Shown here one piece after another: positions 59,474-64,000 of a DNA stretch of 64,000 bases; positions within the stretch are counted from its first letter, which is position 1; each line of letters opens with the position of its first letter. Location of the stretch: NCBI GenBank assembly GCA_023439045.1, contig JAEXOY010000019.1, forward strand, positions 1-64,000, given 5' to 3'. The notes under the pieces were generated by a model. It made no database searches. It was not told where the DNA came from and saw only the letters and a list, made by a program, of their open reading frames with translations. The DNA is from Bacillota bacterium (GTDB lineage Bacteria; Bacillota; Clostridia; Acetivibrionales; DSM-1351). Position numbers and translations under genes: made by a program.

Positions 59474-60121
59474 ATGATTACTGCTGAAATGGTAAAGCAG
59501 CTCCGCGAAAGAACCGGAGCAGGTATGATGGAGTGTAAGAGAGCCCTCACTGAAACAGAAGGAAACGAAGAGAAGGCTATTGAATACTTGAGAGAAAAGG
59601 GACTTGCATCAGCTGCTAAAAAAGCTGGTAGAGTTGCTGCAGAAGGTCTTGTTGAAGCTTACATTCATGGTGGCGGAAGAATTGGTGTTCTCGTTGAAGT
59701 TAACATTGAAACAGACTTTGCTGCTAAGAATGAAGAGTTCAAGCAGATGGTTAAGGATATTGCAATGCAGATAGCTGCAAGCAAGCCTGAATATGTTAAG
59801 AGAGAAGATGTTCCTGCTTCAGTTATTGAAAATGAAAAGGAAATCTTAAGAGCTCAAGCAAAGAACGAAGGTAAGCCAGAAAAGATCATCGAAAAGATGG
59901 TTGAAGGAAGAATAGAAAAGTACTATTCAGAAGTTTGCTTACTTGAGCAGGCATTTATCAAAGACCCAGATATTACAGTTGGGCAACTCGTTACTCAGAA
60001 GATAGCTAAGATAGGTGAAAACATTTCTGTAAGAAGATTTGTTAGATTTGAAAGAGGCGAAGGTATCCAGAAAAAGGAAGAAAACTTTGCTGATGAAGTT
60101 ATGAAACAGATAAATGGTTAA
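59474..60121 (+). CDS. tsf: Translation elongation factor Ts (215 aa)
   Basis: EF-Ts recycles EF-Tu by exchanging GDP for GTP. MITAEMVKQLRERTGAGMMECKRAL is the diagnostic N-terminal UBA-like segment, followed by NIETDFAAKNEEF. At 215 residues it is the short form, without the second coiled-coil repeat found in E. coli (about 283), as is usual in clostridia and cyanobacteria. GGAGGA precedes the ATG. A strong terminator follows. Confidence 0.97.
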   Translation: MITAEMVKQLRERTGAGMMECKRALTETEGNEEKAIEYLREKGLASAAKKAGRVAAEGLVEAYIHGGGRIGVLVEVNIETDFAAKNEEFKQMVKDIAMQIAASKPEYVKREDVPASVIENEKEILRAQAKNEGKPEKIIEKMVEGRIEKYYSEVCLLEQAFIKDPDITVGQLVTQKIAKIGENISVRRFVRFERGEGIQKKEENFADEVMKQING

Positions 60122-60126
60122 TTGAT

Positions 60127-60163
60127 AAAAGGGAACATATTATATTGTATGTTCCCTTTTTTA
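60127..60163 (+). terminator. Terminator after tsf
   Basis: AAAAGGGAACATA (60127-60139) pairs with its exact complement (60148-60160) and runs into T6. Confidence 0.9.
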
Positions 60164-60257
60164 GCACATATTGTTTATATTTCCTGAACAACAAATAATA
60201 AATTAGATTATAATTTTTTCTTATATATAATTAGTAAATAAGTCGGGGGAGGATTCT

Positions 60258-60977
60258 ATGATACAACCAAAGTATAAGAGAATTATGTTAAAAATCAGCG
60301 GAGAAGCTCTAGCAGGAGAGAAAAAGAACGGAATAGACTCAGATACTATTAATGAAATATGTGACAGAATACTGGAAATACACAAATTGGGTGTTGAGGT
60401 TTCCATAGTTGTTGGTGGAGGAAACTTCTGGAGAGGAAGAACAGGGGTAGGAATGGATAGAATTACTGCTGACCATATGGGTATGTTGGCTACAGTAATA
60501 AACTCCCTTGGACTACAGGATGCACTTGAACAAAGAAATATTCCAGTAAGGGTTCAAACTGCTATAGAAATGAGACAGATTGCTGAGCCTTATATAAGAA
60601 GAAAGGCTGTAAGGCATCTTGAGAAAAAAAGAATAGTAATCTTTGCTTGTGGAACTGGTAACCCCTATTTCTCCACGGATACTGCAGCTGCTTTACGAGC
60701 AGCCGAGATTGATGCTGACGCTATACTTATGGCTAAAAACGTAGATGGAATCTATGATTGTGACCCAAATAAGAATAAAAACGCTGTTAAATTCAATACC
60801 TTGAGTTATGAGGACTACCTCAACAAGAACCTTACAGCAATTGACCTTACAGCAGCTTCTTTCTGCAAGGACAATGCTATTCCTATGATTATATTTGGTC
60901 TTGATAATCCGGATAATATCATAAAGGCAGTAATGGGAGAAAACATTGGAACTACATTGTACACCCAGCTTGCTTAA
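60258..60977 (+). CDS. pyrH: UMP kinase (239 aa)
   Basis: Amino-acid-kinase fold UMP kinase: KRIMLKISGEALAGEKK at the N-terminus (phosphate loop), VVGGGNFWRG, and HMGMLATVINSLGLQDAL as substrate-contact segments; FACGTGNPYFSTDTAAALRA near the middle. It phosphorylates UMP to UDP for nucleotide and cell-wall synthesis. It has its own leader after the tsf terminator; ribosome site GGGGGAGG. The length is standard. Confidence 0.97.
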   Translation: MIQPKYKRIMLKISGEALAGEKKNGIDSDTINEICDRILEIHKLGVEVSIVVGGGNFWRGRTGVGMDRITADHMGMLATVINSLGLQDALEQRNIPVRVQTAIEMRQIAEPYIRRKAVRHLEKKRIVIFACGTGNPYFSTDTAAALRAAEIDADAILMAKNVDGIYDCDPNKNKNAVKFNTLSYEDYLNKNLTAIDLTAASFCKDNAIPMIIFGLDNPDNIIKAVMGENIGTTLYTQLA

Positions 60978-61069
60978 TATTATTTAGCTAAAGATAATAA
61001 CCTATTTTTGAATACAATAATATTGCTCTCAGGTAATTAGTGCAATATGTTTCCTACTTGTTATATATG

Positions 61070-61098
61070 TTGAAATATTTGATAAAAAACTGTATTAT
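61070..61098 (+). promoter_or_regulatory. Promoter upstream of frr
   Basis: TTGAAA (61070-61075), 17-bp spacer, TATTAT (61093-61098) preceded by TG. It lies about 45 bp before the frr start, so frr and downstream genes can be transcribed separately from pyrH. Confidence 0.65.
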
Positions 61099-61142
61099 AT
61101 AATTGTCGTGTTTAGCTGAGAACTTTTTATAGGAGGAGCATT

Positions 61143-61700
61143 ATGAACAAGGAGCTTTATAAACCAATCGAAGAAAAGATGAATAAAACCATACATGTCT
61201 TAAAGGATAATCTTGCTGGTATTAGAGCAGGAAGAGCAAATCCGGCAATATTAGACAAGCTATCAATAGAGTATTATGGTGCACCTACTCCCATAACACA
61301 GATTGCAAGTGTTTCTATACCCGAAGCAAGAGTTATACTTATTCAACCATGGGAAGCAAAACTTCTTAGGGATATTGAGAGGGAAATACTAAAATCTGAT
61401 ATAGGCATCAATCCAAATAATGATGGAAAGGTTATCAGGCTGGTATTCCCACCTCTTACAGAGGAAAGAAGAAAAGATCTTACCAAGACTGTTAAAAAAG
61501 ACGGAGAGGAATCAAAAGTAGCTATCAGATCTATCAGAAGAGATGCAATTGAAAGCATGAAGGCAAAGAAGAAGGCATCTGAGATTACTGAGGATGACTT
61601 GAAGAACGCTGAAAAAGATATTCAGAATATCACTGATAAGTTTATTGCTGAGATTGATAAGATAGTTGAAGCGAAGGAAAAAGAAATCATGGAGGTATAA
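61143..61700 (+). CDS. frr: Ribosome recycling factor (185 aa)
   Basis: MNKTIHVLKDNLAGIRAGRANPAI and the two-domain pattern PPLTEERRKDLTKTVKK are diagnostic of RRF, which splits the post-termination ribosome with EF-G. Length is exact for the family (185). AGGAGGA precedes the ATG. A short gene begins 5 bp after the stop. Confidence 0.97.
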   Translation: MNKELYKPIEEKMNKTIHVLKDNLAGIRAGRANPAILDKLSIEYYGAPTPITQIASVSIPEARVILIQPWEAKLLRDIEREILKSDIGINPNNDGKVIRLVFPPLTEERRKDLTKTVKKDGEESKVAIRSIRRDAIESMKAKKKASEITEDDLKNAEKDIQNITDKFIAEIDKIVEAKEKEIMEV

Positions 61701-61705
61701 TCCTC

Positions 61706-61909
61706 ATGAAAATAGATACACTCATATTAGGGCTTAGCCTAGAGTGTGCTTTAGCTGAGTGTTTAGATAGGGGATGTGTTATTAGGCAGATTAAGCTAAC
61801 CGCACCTCCTCGTACGCAAGACAGGCAATACGATAATAGCTTTAGAATAGTCAGAGTAGACTATTTAGCTGAAAATGAAATATCTTTATTGGTATGCAAG
61901 CCCCTCTAA
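61706..61909 (+). CDS. Small uncharacterised protein (67 aa)
   Basis: It begins 5 bp after frr with GGAGG inside the end of frr, so it is translationally linked. The protein contains several cysteines (LECALAECLDRGCV) and a C-terminal FRIVRVDYLAENEISLLV. No family is recognised, but a fixed position between frr and uppS with its own terminator at its end suggests a real gene. Confidence 0.65.
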   Translation: MKIDTLILGLSLECALAECLDRGCVIRQIKLTAPPRTQDRQYDNSFRIVRVDYLAENEISLLVCKPL

Positions 61910-61926
61910 TTATGAGGGGTTATTTT
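61901..61926 (+). terminator. Terminator overlapping the small gene's end
   Basis: CCCCTC (61901-61906) pairs with GAGGGG (61914-61919), then TTATTTT. It includes the last codons of the 67-aa gene. Confidence 0.6.
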
Positions 61927-61959
61927 CAAATACGAATAACTGGTGGTGGGGAGTAAAAA

Positions 61960-62709
61960 ATGGCCAGAGGAAATAGATTTTTTGGCAAGAAGGCTCAAGC
62001 AGAGCAAATATTCGATGTGCCTGCTCATATTGCCATTATCCCCGATGGAAATGGCAGATGGGCTAAGAAAAGAGGTTTACCAAGAAGCGTAGGGCATAGA
62101 GAAGGTTCTATGACTTTGAAAAAAATAGTCATTTACTGTTCCAAGCTTGGGGTAAGTCACCTGACATTCTACGCATTTTCAACAGAAAATTGGAAGAGGC
62201 CTGAAGAAGAAGTAAATGCTCTAATGAATTTGTTGATGGAATTTATGCAAAGAGCAGAAAAAGAACTTGAGGGCAGTAATGTCAGAATTAAAGTGATTGG
62301 TAACCTTGATGAACTTTCTGATGGGTTGAAGAAAGAAATAATTAGAGTGGAAAAATATACTGCACAGAATAGTGGACTGCAGCTAAATATAGCTTTGAAT
62401 TACGGCTCAAGAAATGAGATTGTTCATGCCATTAAAAGTATTGTTAAAGACGTAGAAAATAAAGAGCTATCGGCAGAAGATATCAGTGAAGAGATATTTG
62501 AGAAACACCTGTATACAAGCGAAATACCTGATCCTGATTTACTTATCAGAACAAGCGGTGAACAGAGGATCAGTAACTATTTATTGTGGCAGCTGGCATA
62601 TACCGAGCTGTGGTTTAGCGATAAGCTATGGCCTGATTTTAACGAAACAGATATTGCCGAGGCAATTAAGGATTATAACAATAGAGAAAGAAGATTTGGC
62701 GGAGTATAG
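61960..62709 (+). CDS. uppS: Undecaprenyl pyrophosphate synthase (249 aa)
   Basis: A cis-prenyltransferase making the C55 lipid carrier for peptidoglycan. The diphosphate-binding IIPDGNGRWAKKRGLPR (catalytic Asp) is at about residue 27. Other marks: GVSHLTFYAFSTENWKRP and the C-terminal RTSGEQRISNYLLWQLAYTE. Length is usual. GGTGGGG is its ribosome site. It precedes cdsA by 36 bp and they share a transcript. Confidence 0.96.
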   Translation: MARGNRFFGKKAQAEQIFDVPAHIAIIPDGNGRWAKKRGLPRSVGHREGSMTLKKIVIYCSKLGVSHLTFYAFSTENWKRPEEEVNALMNLLMEFMQRAEKELEGSNVRIKVIGNLDELSDGLKKEIIRVEKYTAQNSGLQLNIALNYGSRNEIVHAIKSIVKDVENKELSAEDISEEIFEKHLYTSEIPDPDLLIRTSGEQRISNYLLWQLAYTELWFSDKLWPDFNETDIAEAIKDYNNRERRFGGV

Positions 62710-62745
62710 TAAATAATTCTGTCCATGAGAAGGAAAGGGTAGAAA

Positions 62746-63567
62746 ATGTTAAAAACTAGGGTTATCAGCGCATTGGTTGGATTAGCATTATTGATTGCAG
62801 CATTATATATGGGATCATTGTTTCTGGGTATAGTAGTTTGTGCAATTGCTGCAGTTGGTTTACATGAGTTTTATAGTTCGGTTGAAAAGGCCAATTATAA
62901 GCCCATTAAGCTTGTAGGCTATTTATCTATAATTCCTTTATTATTACTTGTATTTAGTTATGCTGAAATTTTTAATTTAGATATGGCAAAGGTAACGGCT
63001 GTGTCTGCTTTCATATTGATAGTACTTTGTATGACAGTTATTGTATTTGCAAACAAGAAATACAATATAATTGATGCTTGCATTACAATTTTCGGTGTTG
63101 CTTATATTCCATTTACACTAAGTTTTGTTATTACCATTAGAAATTTGGATTTTGGAATACTACTCATTTGGCTTATTTTTATAGGCGCTTGGGGTACTGA
63201 CACCATGGCATATACCTGTGGAAGATTATTTGGAAAAAGAAAGATACTTCCTGAAATAAGTCCGAAGAAAACCTTGGGCGGGGCTATTGGCGGCGCAATA
63301 GGCTGTGTAATACTGATGATGGCATTTGGGTATATTGTGGAAGTATATTTTGGGCTAAAAATGTCCTACGTAGCACTTGCTATAGTGGGGCTACTCTGTG
63401 GTATTGTTTCACAGGTTGGAGACTGGTGCGCCTCGGCGATAAAAAGATATGTAAATATAAAGGACTTTGGTAATATAATGCCCGGTCACGGTGGAGTAAT
63501 TGATAGATTTGACAGTATATTATTCGTTGCTCCTACAGTTTATTTTTTACTTACTAGTTTTATCTAA
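62746..63567 (+). CDS. cdsA: Phosphatidate cytidylyltransferase (273 aa)
   Basis: A multi-pass membrane enzyme converting phosphatidate and CTP to CDP-diacylglycerol. Seven or eight hydrophobic spans are seen. The CdsA signature is complete near the C-terminus: SQVGDWCASAIKRYVNIKD then MPGHGGVIDRFDS. GWGTDTMAYTCGRLFGKRK-type catalytic region is present (about 147-166). Order uppS-cdsA-dxr is standard in Firmicutes. Confidence 0.96.
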   Translation: MLKTRVISALVGLALLIAALYMGSLFLGIVVCAIAAVGLHEFYSSVEKANYKPIKLVGYLSIIPLLLLVFSYAEIFNLDMAKVTAVSAFILIVLCMTVIVFANKKYNIIDACITIFGVAYIPFTLSFVITIRNLDFGILLIWLIFIGAWGTDTMAYTCGRLFGKRKILPEISPKKTLGGAIGGAIGCVILMMAFGYIVEVYFGLKMSYVALAIVGLLCGIVSQVGDWCASAIKRYVNIKDFGNIMPGHGGVIDRFDSILFVAPTVYFLLTSFI

Positions 63568-63700
63568 GTATGTAGTGTACTATTGCAAAGAGCATGTAGT
63601 CTACTATTAAGGAGTAGGTAGTCTATTATTTGTAAAGAGTTGTAGTTATTATTTACTAGAGCATGTAGGCTATTATTGTAAAGAGTTGTAGAAGGGTTTG
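63568..63700. repeat. Degenerate tandem repeats of about 22-25 bp before dxr
   Basis: Five to six units resembling GCATGTAGTCTACTATTGTAAAGA repeat between cdsA and dxr. They follow the cdsA stop directly and end just before the dxr ribosome site (GAAGGG). Confidence 0.7.
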
Positions 63701-63708
63701 GTAATTAC

Positions 63709-64000
63709 ATGGCAAAGGTCATTTCTATTATTGGCTCAACGGGGTCAATAGGCGTTCAGACACTTGATGTAGCAAGAAATTTGGGAATAAAAGTTGCTGG
63801 CCTTTCAGCAAATTCGAATATAAATTTATTGGAAGAGCAGGTCAGAGCGTTTTTGCCTTCAGTTGTTTCAGTTGGTACAAAGCAATTGGCGAAGACCTTG
63901 GAAGAGCGATTAAAAGGCTTAAATGTTGAGATTTATTATGGCAATGAAGGCATGAACAGGGTAGTAGAATTAGAACAGGTTGATACAGTAGTTACTTCTG
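63709..64000 (+). CDS. dxr: 1-deoxy-D-xylulose-5-phosphate reductoisomerase, 5' part (97 codons visible)
   Basis: The frame runs off the right edge. The N-terminal NADPH-binding motif is clear: VISIIGSTGSIGVQTLDVA, with G-x-x-G-x-x-G at residues 9-15. DXR commits isoprenoid synthesis through the MEP pathway and supplies UppS. ATG 63709 has GAAGGG at 63691-63696. The next genes (rseP, ispG) would be expected beyond the window. Confidence 0.95.
   Translation, partial: MAKVISIIGSTGSIGVQTLDVARNLGIKVAGLSANSNINLLEEQVRAFLPSVVSVGTKQLAKTLEERLKGLNVEIYYGNEGMNRVVELEQVDTVVTS

Overview
The window looks like chromosome of a low-GC, spore-forming, anaerobic, plant-cell-wall-degrading clostridium, most like Ruminiclostridium (Clostridium cluster III). 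The support is a cotJABC spore-coat locus, a pro-sigma-K gene, a Spo0E-like phosphatase, hydEFG for [FeFe]-hydrogenase maturation, GH51 and GH43 arabinan enzymes, a CtsR-type clpB promoter, and the clostridial rpsB-tsf-pyrH-frr-uppS-cdsA-dxr order. The genus is inferred from gene content only.

Layout. (1) About 1-12,600 is accessory DNA: a Spo0E-like protein, a small resolvase, a possible replication protein, a type III restriction-modification system with an overlapping XRE regulator, and a five-gene cassette (nucleotidyltransferase-like DUF6932, XRE-ImmA metallopeptidase, DUF4186-like, radical SAM, P-loop kinase). It ends near a 3' fragment of tRNA-Arg(ACG) and the decayed right end of an IS200/IS605-like element. 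(2) 12,838-28,995 is a 16,150-bp element inserted inside cotJC. It carries a large serine recombinase and a defence cargo: a zinc-hook AAA ATPase, a DUF262 protein, a complete three-gene ABC-3C conflict system and a putative PD-(D/E)XK nuclease. It also holds a frameshifted tyrosine integrase. (3) 29,000-32,450 is host DNA: cotJA, cotJB, the 5' part of cotJC, a lipoprotein, an A24 prepilin peptidase and an HD hydrolase. (4) 32,789-49,116 is a 16,323-bp element splitting sigK, with its own large serine recombinase. Its cargo is unusual for a skin-type element: a LacI-regulated sugar ABC importer with GH51 and GH43 enzymes, hydF-hydG-hydE, a GH3 lipoprotein and an Lrp regulator. (5) 49,500-64,000 is core chromosome: copper P-type ATPase, manganese pyrophosphatase, clpB, a soluble CZB chemoreceptor, then the translation/lipid operon ending in a partial dxr.

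The main result is that two sporulation genes about 3.8 kb apart are each interrupted by an independent element of about 16 kb with its own large serine recombinase. In both, joining the outer flanks at a short shared core restores the conserved host protein in frame (CotJC ...YKEVKG|ILTDIGTEELGH; SigK ...RCIEN|EILMQIRATKK). Joining the inner flanks rebuilds a roughly 48-bp, near-palindromic attP with a central dinucleotide (TT for cotJC, AA for sigK). Excision in the terminal mother cell would reconstitute the genes without loss to the spore lineage. cotJC has also lost its last third at a second breakpoint near 12,605, so excision of the visible element alone would not give a full-length protein.
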